From NCBI GenBank assembly GCA_002299465.1, contig DBNX01000018.1, positions 97,480 to 113,619 on the forward strand: a stretch of DNA of 16,140 nt, written 5' to 3'. The stretch's first letter is position 1; each line of letters begins with the position of its first letter. The position numbers and the translations under genes are program-made. This document shows positions 6,094-12,430 of this stretch, piece after piece. This DNA comes from Patescibacteria group bacterium UBA661 (lineage in GTDB: Bacteria > Patescibacteriota > Minisyncoccia > Phycocordibacterales > UBA918). A model generated the notes under the pieces. The model had not been told where the DNA came from and made no database searches. It saw nothing but the letters and a program-made list of their open reading frames with translations.

Positions 6094-7332
6094 ATGGCAT
6101 CAACATTCACCAACAGCGGGCGGGGCGGGGTGCTCCTAACGCTATTTATCTTAGCAGCGACACCACTGGTCGTGGTGGCTTGGTATGTTCCAGCCGTTAT
6201 GCCACCGGCTTTACCCTTACCACCAGTGGCCCAGCCGCCTGGTTTGCCACCAGTGCCTGGTCTACCACCAATACCAGCTCTACCACCGGCTCTACCACCA
6301 GTCTTGCCTTGGGCTCCGCCACTTATACCACCCGTACCACCTATACCACCAGGTACGCCATCACCAGCTGGGACTCCAGCTCCAGCGGCTGAAGCTTTTC
6401 TTTCGCTATGGACAGATGGTTTTATTACCCCAATCACCAACGGTGCCCGTACGATTGGTCCGTCTGACGCAATCACACGTTTGACCTGGAGTCAGCACAA
6501 CGCTATCAGTTGTCAGGCGATGGGCTTCAATACTAACGGTTTATTAGCCGGCACAATTCTCGCTGGCGATAGTGCGTTAGAGCTAAATCCGGGTGATAGC
6601 AAAACTTTTCGCTTACGCTGTCAGAACGCTGCTGGTATTTGGTCGCCGTATCGTGAAGTGACCATAAACAAAAACGCGGTACCCCCACCAACTCCTAACG
6701 CCAGTCCTTACCCGCCAGTTATTCACGGTGCGGATGCCAGTTCAATCGCCCCCACTACTGCCACCATTGGTCAAACTGTCCACCTAACCTTCGTGGCCAT
6801 TGATCCAGATAACGATTTAATTAGATACGAAATTGACTGGAATAATAATGGTCTGGTGGATGAATCAGCACCAGCTTTCTTGGTACCGAGCGGATCAGCT
6901 GTCACTAGATCTTCCAGTTGGTTGGCTGTTGGTACGCATCCTCTCCAAGTTCGAGCCGTTGATAGTGAGGGCAATCGATCCGCCTGGACACCCCATTCAC
7001 TAACCGTCGTGCCAGCCAGTGCTGCACCTTTGACACCGCCACAAGTCTCTATTTTGAGTGATCGGAATTTGGTGCGAATGGGTGAGCGAACAACTTTAAC
7101 ATTGGAGATAGTAGCTTCATATGAAATGGAGTGCACCTATTATGGCAATGCTGGAACCGAAACATTTGTCCATAGTGGTTCTACCAATAAATCAACCTTG
7201 ACACGAATGAGCGCGCCATTGACACACCGCCAAGTCTTTAGAGTAGTTTGTCAGCCTGCTCCCAGTACCGGCTTTGCTGAGGTTAGTGATGAGGTGTCTG
7301 TTGGAGTTATTCCTAGGCTGGAAGAAAGGTAA
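6094..7332 (+). CDS. Secreted/surface protein with Pro-rich stalk and Ig/PKD-like domains
   Basis: This 412-residue protein starts with a membrane segment or uncleaved signal (about 12-32). A Pro-rich stalk follows (33-97, LPP/PPV/IPP repeats). An Ig-like domain (about 100-195) has a Cys pair C140/C176. A PKD-like domain (about 205-306) has DPDNDLIRYEIDWNNNG and VGTHPLQVRAVDSEGN, and a second Ig-like domain (about 314-405) has C347/C386. The Cys pairs suggest disulfide bonds outside the cell. A role in adhesion or the cell surface is inferred; no enzyme motif is seen. It is 6 nt downstream of the preceding gene with no Shine-Dalgarno, so it is probably translationally linked. It ends 10 nt before the rnpB -10 box. 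Confidence 0.75.
   Translation: MASTFTNSGRGGVLLTLFILAATPLVVVAWYVPAVMPPALPLPPVAQPPGLPPVPGLPPIPALPPALPPVLPWAPPLIPPVPPIPPGTPSPAGTPAPAAEAFLSLWTDGFITPITNGARTIGPSDAITRLTWSQHNAISCQAMGFNTNGLLAGTILAGDSALELNPGDSKTFRLRCQNAAGIWSPYREVTINKNAVPPPTPNASPYPPVIHGADASSIAPTTATIGQTVHLTFVAIDPDNDLIRYEIDWNNNGLVDESAPAFLVPSGSAVTRSSSWLAVGTHPLQVRAVDSEGNRSAWTPHSLTVVPASAAPLTPPQVSILSDRNLVRMGERTTLTLEIVASYEMECTYYGNAGTETFVHSGSTNKSTLTRMSAPLTHRQVFRVVCQPAPSTGFAEVSDEVSVGVIPRLEER
6198..6384 (+). repeat. Low-complexity CCACCA-type repeat (Pro-rich stalk)
   Basis: Imperfect short units such as CCACCAGTG, CTACCACCA and ATACCACC recur through this stretch and encode the Pro-rich stalk. The same repeats keep out-of-frame and antisense frames open, giving Thr-, Tyr/His- and Gly-rich shadow frames that are not genes. 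Confidence 0.7.
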
Positions 7333-7338
7333 AATCTA

Positions 7339-7347
7339 TGTTATAAT
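7339..7347 (+). promoter_or_regulatory. Extended -10 promoter of rnpB
   Basis: TGTTATAAT (TG 7339-7340, TATAAT 7342-7347) is a perfect extended -10 box. Transcription would start about 7353, exactly where the P1 helix of RNase P RNA begins. No strong -35 is seen. Confidence 0.8.
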
Positions 7348-7366
7348 TCAAGGTGTATGGTGATCG

Positions 7367-7446
7367 CCGAGCACCTTCTGTAGAAAAAGAGAGTCAGCTG
7401 ATAATTAAACAGCAACAAACTTTCTTTGGTTACAGAAGGTGCTTGG
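7367..7446 (+). repeat. rnpB palindromic element copy 1 (subfamily A)
   Basis: An 80-nt hairpin. Its 16-nt arms CCGAGCACCTTCTGTA and TACAGAAGGTGCTTGG pair fully with one G-U. A second stem (AAAGAGAG with CTTTCTTT) and a small apical GCTG/CAGC stem lie inside. It sits between P2 and CR-I, the place of helix P3 in ordinary RNase P RNA. Confidence 0.95.
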
Positions 7447-7464
7447 AGGAAAGTCCGAACACAC

Positions 7465-7544
7465 CCGAACACCTTCTGTAGGAAAAAAGAGTCGGTCGGT
7501 ATCTAAATACCAACAAAATCTTTTTGGTTACAGAAGGTGTTCGG
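7465..7544 (+). repeat. rnpB palindromic element copy 2 (subfamily B)
   Basis: An 80-nt hairpin with perfect 16-nt arms, CCGAACACC... and ...GGTGTTCGG. Relative to copies 3 and 5 a G-C pair has become A-T, a compensatory double change. The inner stem is AAAAAGA/TCTTTTT and the apex GGTAT-CTAA-ATACC. It follows directly on the P5 5' strand, in the P5/P7 junction (the site of P5.1 in type B RNAs). Confidence 0.95.
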
Positions 7545-7569
7545 AGCCAGGTAGCGGGTAACACCCGTC

Positions 7570-7673
7570 TCGTGCACCTTTTTCCTTGAGCATACAGGTA
7601 GTCATCCGACACACTTGTCACGGTAAGTGTTGGTTGCAATTAAGTCTGAATGTTGACGGGAAAAGGTGCACGA
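7570..7673 (+). repeat. Long rnpB hairpin, possible divergent sixth copy
   Basis: TCGTGCACCTTTTTCC (7570-7585) pairs with GGGAAAAGGTGCACGA (7658-7673) over 16 bp with one G-U. Arm length equals that of the five copies, and each arm matches theirs at 10 of 16 positions, including GCACCTT and AAGGTGC. The 72-nt interior differs and contains its own hairpin (CACTT/AAGTG). It lies after P8, roughly at the P9 position, and could instead simply be an extended native helix. Confidence 0.5.
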
Positions 7674-7734
7674 AGAGGTGCGAGCAGAGACGCCGGGACT
7701 AGCAATAGCACCGGGCATTCCGCAAGGAGTGTAG

Positions 7735-7814
7735 CCGAGCACCTTCTGTAGAAAAAGAGAGTCAGCTGATAATTAATTATCAACAAACTTTCTTTGGTTA
7801 CAGAAGGTGCTCGG
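7735..7814 (+). repeat. rnpB palindromic element copy 3 (subfamily A)
   Basis: An 80-nt hairpin with perfect arms CCGAGCACCTTCTGTA/TACAGAAGGTGCTCGG. The inner stem matches copy 1, but the apex is TGATAA-TTAA-TTATCA, a different pairing from copies 1 and 5. It abuts the CR-III-like GTGAAACGG (7815 on). Confidence 0.95.
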
Positions 7815-7852
7815 GTGAAACGGCTAAATCCTTACTTGTGTGCAAGGCCGTG

Positions 7853-7933
7853 CCGAGCACCTTCTGTAGAAAAAAAAGAGTCGGTCGGTATCTAAATACC
7901 AACAAAATCTTTTTGGTTACAGAAGGTGTTCGG
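7853..7933 (+). repeat. rnpB palindromic element copy 4 (subfamily B)
   Basis: An 81-nt hairpin, nearly identical to copy 2 inside (one extra A). The 5' arm reads CCGAGC and the 3' arm GTTCGG, so one pair is G-U, intermediate between copies 2 and 3. It lies between GCAAGGCC and the CR-IV region, the place of helices P15-P17. Confidence 0.95.
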
Positions 7934-7982
7934 AGAGCCGCATGAGGTGATGGGTAACTATCATCCCAGGTATATGATCATC

Positions 7983-8061
7983 CCGAGCACCTTCTGTAGG
8001 AAAAGAGAATCAGCTGATAATTAACAGCAACAAACTTTCTTTGGTTACAGAAGGTGCTCGG
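7983..8061 (+). repeat. rnpB palindromic element copy 5 (subfamily A)
   Basis: A 79-nt hairpin with perfect arms CCGAGCACCTTCTGTA/TACAGAAGGTGCTCGG and a subfamily A interior (GCTG/CAGC apex). It is packed exactly between the P2 3' strand (ends 7982) and CR-V (starts 8062), where helix P19 occurs in some RNase P RNAs. Confidence 0.95.
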
Positions 8062-8084
8062 ACAGAATTCGGCTTATATACACA

Positions 8085-8116
8085 CAAACACACCTCTTAA
8101 GAGGTGTGTTTGTTTA
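8085..8116 (+). terminator. Rho-independent terminator of rnpB
   Basis: CAAACACACCTC (8085-8096) and GAGGTGTGTTTG (8101-8112) form a perfect 12-bp stem with a TTAA loop, followed by TTTA. It begins two bases after the P1 3' strand. Confidence 0.88.
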
Positions 8117-8125
8117 TGTTAGAAT
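8117..8125 (+). promoter_or_regulatory. Extended -10 promoter for the O-antigen-ligase-like gene
   Basis: TGTTAGAAT (TAGAAT at 8120-8125) fits the extended -10 pattern used across this window and lies in the tail of the rnpB terminator. Transcription would start near 8132, giving about a 28-nt leader to the ATG at 8160. Confidence 0.5.
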
Positions 8126-8159
8126 AAACACTGAACTGTTACCCAAAAATAAGCAAATT

Positions 8160-10697
8160 ATGCAGCGAAACATTTTTTCACCGCGGTTAAACAACGATGA
8201 AACGGACCCTTTAAGTAATTCATTCAATCGAGTAGCGCAAATTATTCTCGCTGTCTGGTTTGTTTTTTTGCCAGTAGTGATCGTTCCGGGAGTGGCAGTT
8301 GAACTTGGTTATGTAAAATCGATGATAGTGGCGGTGGGTTTGTACATCGTGTTAATTCTGGTTTGTCTGGCTTGGTTAAGGCACGGTCGGATTAAACTCT
8401 CCTTACCCTTGCCGATTTTGGTTTTTTGGGGATTTCTCGGTGTCGCCATTGCTTCCGCCTTAGTTTCCAATGATGCCTTTGACGCCATTTACGGTGCCGC
8501 ACTCGATATTCATTCTGTCAGTTTTTTACTCCTGTTTGCTTTTGTGATGTCACTAGCAACTTTGCTTGGTCAAGTAAAAACGTTGATAATTCGTTTCTTG
8601 CTAGGTGCCGCAGCGGTCTTACTTTTAGTTTATTTAGTGACTATTGGTAGACTTATCGGTGGTCCGGAATGGCTATCTTTTGGAGTACTAACCAATATTT
8701 TTGTTACTCCGCTCGGTAGTTTAAATGACTTAGCTCTCTATGCTGGATTGGCTTTAGTTTTGTTAATTAGTGTTATTGACCGCGTCCCAGCTAACATCAT
8801 TACGCGAACTTTCGTTGCTTTGACGACAGTCCTCTCGCTCATTATTTTAGCGGTTGTTAATTTCTCTTTCGTCTGGATTGTGCTTACTGGTGTTAGCTTG
8901 ACGGTATTTTTGTATCTCATAGCCAGAGACAACTGGCTAAAACACGAAGCGGCGTTAGAGGTCTCTGCTCCCACCACGCGTTTTTCTTTGCTTATCGTGG
9001 CTGGGATTTGTTTAATTGCAGGGGCTTTTGTTGTGAGTGGCGATTATTTGGGAGGAAAAGTTAACGAGTTTACCCAACTTAATTATGTCGAAGTGCGTCC
9101 CTCGCACAGCGCTACTTTGGAAGTCGGAATGGCAGTTTATGCCGAGAACGCCCTGCTGGGGATTGGACCAAATCGCTTTGAAGATGCTTGGCGTCTTTAT
9201 AAAAATCCCGCTATCAACGAGACGCAGTTTTGGAATACTAGTTTTACCAGTGGTAGCAGTTACGTGTTTACCACCTTCATCACGACTGGGGTGGCTGGGG
9301 CATTATTCCTGATTGGCTTTTTAGTTCTTCTCTTTTTCTACTTAGGTCGACAGTTGTTTGTTGTGTCTTGGTTAGATCGAGGTTGGCAACAAATTGGAAT
9401 AATAACGATTATTGCAACTGCGTACTTGTGGTTGGCTTTGTTCTTTTACACCCCTGGACCAGTCATCCTGCTCCTGACAGCTTTCTTTTCTGGTTTGGCA
9501 CTGGCGATTGTCTTTAAACAACGCCCTGCCACGCCTTGTGTAATTGATGTGACAAGGAATCGTCAACAAGGTTTTGTGCTTATCGCTGGGGCGGTAATTA
9601 TCATAATTTTGGCTACGGTCGTCATTATTTATCTCAGTCAGAAATTTTTAGCCCAAGTAAAAATTATTGACGGAATGAGCGCCTTTGCTGAGACTGGTGA
9701 TGTCGTTGCTTATGATGCTGTATTAGCTGAAGCGTCTAACGCTTTCAACCACCAAGATTTATTTGTCGCTGAACGAGCGCGTTTGCGTTTGGCTGATTTA
9801 ACCAGATTGACAGCTCTCAGTGAACCAACGGAAAATGACCGAATTCAATTTGAACAATCATTATTAGAAGGCGTGCGGTTTGCTGAAGAGGCCATTGCCA
9901 TTGACCCCACCAATCCTTTCAATCACGCTCTGCTAGGCAGTTTGTTTGGTTTAATTGACCCGAGTAGTCTACCCGAAGCTCGTGAACGTCGGGATGCGGC
10001 TCTGGCGGAAGCGCGCCGCTTAGATCCGCTTAATCCAGACTACCATTTGTTATTAGCACAAATCGCCAGTCGTTTTGGTGACACCACGACGGCCCGGACG
10101 GAATTGGCGGCATCCTTAGCGCTCAAGAGAGATTTTACCGAAGCTTTGTTCCTGTCTTCCCAGCTTGATATTCAGGAAGGAAATGCCACTTCGGCAATCG
10201 CTACCACAGAATCAATTATTTTAATTGAACCAAACAACCCTGGTCGACACTTCCAACTTGGTTTACTGCGTTTGTCCACCAATGAATTAGCTTTAGCAGC
10301 AACGGCTTTTGAGAGGGCGCTTGCACTTGATCCAAATTACGCCAATGCTCGCTATATGTTAGCGCTCACCTACTTAGACCAAGGTCGCCAAGAAGAAGCG
10401 TTAACTCATTTGCGTTTGGTAGCAGCGACCAATCAAGATAACCAAGGGCTACAAACCTTAATCGCTCAAGTCGAGGGTGGAGATTTGTCGCGACCAGAGA
10501 CACCGACTGGACTGCCGGTAGAGGAGTTTGATGTACAGCGTACGGGTGAACAAATGACTATACCAGACTCACCGGATACACCACTGATTTCTCCAGTTAA
10601 TCGACCGCCACGAAGCGGGGAAGAAGCGGTAATTGATACCAACAACACTAGCCCTAGTCCCGAAGCCGAACCGACAACGGTTATTGAGAATAACTAA
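8160..10697 (+). CDS. O-antigen ligase (Wzy/WaaL)-like membrane protein with C-terminal TPRs
   Basis: With ATG at 8160 this is an 845-residue protein. A longer frame from GTG at 8106 would begin inside the rnpB terminator and upstream of the likely promoter, so it is not chosen. About a dozen hydrophobic helices fill residues 20-500. An outward loop carries the ligase-type motif NALLGIGPNRFEDAWRLYK (about 328-347). TPR-like repeats follow (about 565-780, e.g. AEEAIAIDPTNP, FERALALDPNYANARYMLALTYLDQGR in pieces), then a Pro/Thr/Glu-rich tail (about 785-845). Proteins with this layout transfer lipid-linked glycans to lipid or protein acceptors, here perhaps surface glycoproteins. murJ follows after 8 nt, which fits envelope assembly. 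The substrate cannot be told from sequence. Confidence 0.8.
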   Translation: MQRNIFSPRLNNDETDPLSNSFNRVAQIILAVWFVFLPVVIVPGVAVELGYVKSMIVAVGLYIVLILVCLAWLRHGRIKLSLPLPILVFWGFLGVAIASALVSNDAFDAIYGAALDIHSVSFLLLFAFVMSLATLLGQVKTLIIRFLLGAAAVLLLVYLVTIGRLIGGPEWLSFGVLTNIFVTPLGSLNDLALYAGLALVLLISVIDRVPANIITRTFVALTTVLSLIILAVVNFSFVWIVLTGVSLTVFLYLIARDNWLKHEAALEVSAPTTRFSLLIVAGICLIAGAFVVSGDYLGGKVNEFTQLNYVEVRPSHSATLEVGMAVYAENALLGIGPNRFEDAWRLYKNPAINETQFWNTSFTSGSSYVFTTFITTGVAGALFLIGFLVLLFFYLGRQLFVVSWLDRGWQQIGIITIIATAYLWLALFFYTPGPVILLLTAFFSGLALAIVFKQRPATPCVIDVTRNRQQGFVLIAGAVIIIILATVVIIYLSQKFLAQVKIIDGMSAFAETGDVVAYDAVLAEASNAFNHQDLFVAERARLRLADLTRLTALSEPTENDRIQFEQSLLEGVRFAEEAIAIDPTNPFNHALLGSLFGLIDPSSLPEARERRDAALAEARRLDPLNPDYHLLLAQIASRFGDTTTARTELAASLALKRDFTEALFLSSQLDIQEGNATSAIATTESIILIEPNNPGRHFQLGLLRLSTNELALAATAFERALALDPNYANARYMLALTYLDQGRQEEALTHLRLVAATNQDNQGLQTLIAQVEGGDLSRPETPTGLPVEEFDVQRTGEQMTIPDSPDTPLISPVNRPPRSGEEAVIDTNNTSPSPEAEPTTVIENN

Positions 10698-10705
10698 GAC
10701 AAAAA

Positions 10706-12385
10706 ATGGTCACGCGGGTTTTTCGGTTTCTGTACAGCGAAATACGCGGCCTTCATCAAGCGGCTTACATACTGGCTTTATTTGCTGTGGGCTCGCAGGT
10801 TTTGGCGCTGGTCCGCGACCGGTTGCTCGCTCATAACTTTGGAGCGGGAAGTGAGCTAGATCTTTACTACGCAGCTTTTCGTCTGCCTGACTTGTTGTTC
10901 GCACTGTTTGGTTCGGTTTTGTCGGTTTATGTGTTGTTGCCGTTTGTGGCGAAGGCACAGACGACAGCTGACGGGGAACGGGCGGGGGCACGCATTTTGG
11001 GACAAATGTTTACACTGTTTGTGATTGTGTATACAGCGGTGACGGTGGTGTTGTTTATAATGATGCCGACTCTAGTCCTTTGGCTATTTCCGGGTATGAC
11101 CGAGCAGGCAGATTTACTTACTCTTCTGATTAGAATCTTACTCCTCCAGCCACTTCTATTGGGTTTATCGGGACTCTACGGGGTGGTGACACAGCTCTCC
11201 AAAAGATTTGTGCTTTACGCCGTTAGTCCGCTTGTCTACAACTTGGGAATTATTTTTGGCATTGTGATGTTCTACCCACTGTTTGGTTTAACCGGATTAG
11301 TATTAGGGGTGTTGTTGGGAGCAGCTGGACACTTACTAATTCAAGTTCCGTTAATGAGACGTAGCCCGCTTTCCTTTGCTTTTTTCCAAAAAATCGACTG
11401 GCAGATGATGCGTGAAATACTAATGTTTGCCATCCCGAGAGCAATCACACTCTCTATCCATCAAGTCGTTTTGTTGGTTTTAATTGGTATGGCAACGGTG
11501 ATGGCAGTGGGGTCAGTGGCAGTATTTCAGTTTGCTTTTAACCTCCAGTCGGTACCGCTAGCCATCATTGGAATGAGTTATTCGGTAGCCGCTTTTCCGG
11601 TGCTTTCACAGCTTTTTGCGAGACAGGACAGAGACGCTTTTTGTACGCACTTGATAATTGCCTTTAGGCATATTTTATTTTGGTCGTTACCGATAATTGC
11701 GTTGGTTGTTGTGTTGCGAGCCCACATTGTTCGTGTGGTTTTGGGAAGCGGTGAGTTTGGTTGGAGTGATACTCGGCTCACCGCCGCGATGTTGGCGATG
11801 TTTGTTATTTCGTTAGTGGCTCAGTCGATGTTGTTGCTACTTATTCGCGCCTTCTACGCTGGTGGAAACACAAAGATTCCACTACTAGCAGCTCTCTTCG
11901 GGGGTACGGTGGCGATTGGTGGTGCTTACTTGCTGAACATCTGGTATGCCACTTCATTACCACTACAAAATTTTGTCTCACAGGTATTTAGGTTAGAGGG
12001 CGTGACGGGAGTGGAAGTGCTGATGCTGGCGTTAGCTTTTGCCTTCGGCGTAATTGTTGAAATGATTCTCTTGCTTTATTTTGCCACTCGCAACTTTGGC
12101 GTCTCGTGGCAACTGGTTGTTGTCCAGTTGCGTAATGCTTTACTGGCGGCTGTTGTGGCGGGTGTGACGGCTTATGCTACTTTGGCGTTTATCGTTGATG
12201 GTATTAAGCAAGATACTTTTATGGGTATTGCTCTCCAGGGTGGGATTGCTGGTTTGTTTGGCCTGATTGGAGCGTGGTTGACTTATCATTTATTAAAATC
12301 GGCGGAACTGCAGGAGATTACCACCGCCTTACGCGCTAAGTTATTTAAGACTAATGTCATCGGACCACAATCCGACAACCCCTAG
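10706..12385 (+). CDS. murJ: Lipid II flippase MurJ (MVF/MOP family)
   Basis: This 559-residue, roughly 14-helix protein resembles MurJ, which moves lipid II across the inner membrane for peptidoglycan synthesis. The N-terminal block SQVLALVRDRLLAHNFG (about 30-46), LDLYYAAFRLPDLLF (51-65) and VYVLLPF shows the conserved Arg residues (R37, R39, R59) that line the MurJ cavity. Later family-like segments are GLYGVVTQLSKRF, HQVVLLVLIGMA and the RAFYAGGNTKIPLL loop (about 386-399). It begins 8 nt after the ligase-like gene without a Shine-Dalgarno, so the two are probably one operon. Length is slightly above the usual ~510-530. It ends with TAG. Confidence 0.92.
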   Translation: MVTRVFRFLYSEIRGLHQAAYILALFAVGSQVLALVRDRLLAHNFGAGSELDLYYAAFRLPDLLFALFGSVLSVYVLLPFVAKAQTTADGERAGARILGQMFTLFVIVYTAVTVVLFIMMPTLVLWLFPGMTEQADLLTLLIRILLLQPLLLGLSGLYGVVTQLSKRFVLYAVSPLVYNLGIIFGIVMFYPLFGLTGLVLGVLLGAAGHLLIQVPLMRRSPLSFAFFQKIDWQMMREILMFAIPRAITLSIHQVVLLVLIGMATVMAVGSVAVFQFAFNLQSVPLAIIGMSYSVAAFPVLSQLFARQDRDAFCTHLIIAFRHILFWSLPIIALVVVLRAHIVRVVLGSGEFGWSDTRLTAAMLAMFVISLVAQSMLLLLIRAFYAGGNTKIPLLAALFGGTVAIGGAYLLNIWYATSLPLQNFVSQVFRLEGVTGVEVLMLALAFAFGVIVEMILLLYFATRNFGVSWQLVVVQLRNALLAAVVAGVTAYATLAFIVDGIKQDTFMGIALQGGIAGLFGLIGAWLTYHLLKSAELQEITTALRAKLFKTNVIGPQSDNP

Positions 12386-12386
12386 T

Positions 12387-12415
12387 TTTTTTGCAAAAGT
12401 AGGGTAGAGTACAAT
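12387..12415 (+). promoter_or_regulatory. Possible promoter of lepA
   Basis: TACAAT (12410-12415) is a -10-like box with a T-run TTTTTT (12387-12392) 17 nt upstream. The ATG is 15 nt after the -10. The T-run could also be the tail of a weak murJ terminator (hairpin TCGGA/TCCGA at 12360-12375, but 10 nt away). Confidence 0.4.
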
Positions 12416-12430
12416 CACGCTACAGACATT

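Larger units (their letters stand above)
7353..8083 (+). ncRNA. rnpB: RNase P RNA with five palindromic insertions
   Basis: This is the catalytic RNA of RNase P, which matures tRNA 5' ends. P1 is GTGTAT (7353-7358)/ATACAC (8078-8083). P2 is GGTGATC (7359-7365)/GATCATC (7976-7982). P4 is AAG-U-CCGAA (7451-7459)/TTCGGCTT (8068-8075), with the conserved bulged U at 7454. P5 is CACAC (7460-7464)/GTGTG (7838-7842); P7 is probably AGGTA (7549-7553)/TACTT (7833-7837); P8 is CGGG/CCCG (7555-7567); P18 has a GTAA tetraloop (about 7946-7965). CR-I (AGGAAAGTCCG), CR-III-like GGTGAAACGG, GCAAGGCC and CR-V (ACAGAATTCGGCTTA) are all present. Five ~80-nt palindromes swell the RNA to 731 nt; without them it would be ~331 nt. 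The P10-P14 region could not be fully assigned. Confidence 0.93.

Noticed and set aside
6084..6484. Antisense Gly-rich frame and two forward frames in the Pro-rich region
   Set aside because: They are shadows of the CCACCA-type repeat; composition is low complexity and no start context is seen.
7383..7430. Self-cleaving ribozyme (hammerhead-like CTGATAA) or self-splicing intron in the inserts
   Set aside because: The CTGATAA of subfamily A lacks the CUGANGA/GAAA pair of a hammerhead, subfamily B lacks it altogether, and 80 nt is far too short for a group I or II intron.
7430..7639. 69-residue antisense reading frame
   Set aside because: It lies wholly inside rnpB and reads through the palindromic inserts.
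7367..8061. CRISPR array (five similar repeats)
   Set aside because: Spacing between copies is very uneven (18, 190, 38 and 49 nt), the repeats are 80-nt hairpins, and the 'spacers' are conserved RNase P core sequence.
7367..8061. Ordinary MITE or insertion-sequence insertions
   Set aside because: No target-site duplication flanks any copy, all copies lie in one orientation inside one gene at helix borders, and the arms co-vary with G-U pairs as RNA stems do. A mobile origin is not excluded, but a plain MITE call is not supported.
8106..8159. GTG start at 8106 for the O-antigen-ligase-like protein
   Set aside because: It falls in the rnpB terminator stem and upstream of the likely -10 box; the ATG at 8160 precedes the first plausible protein sequence.
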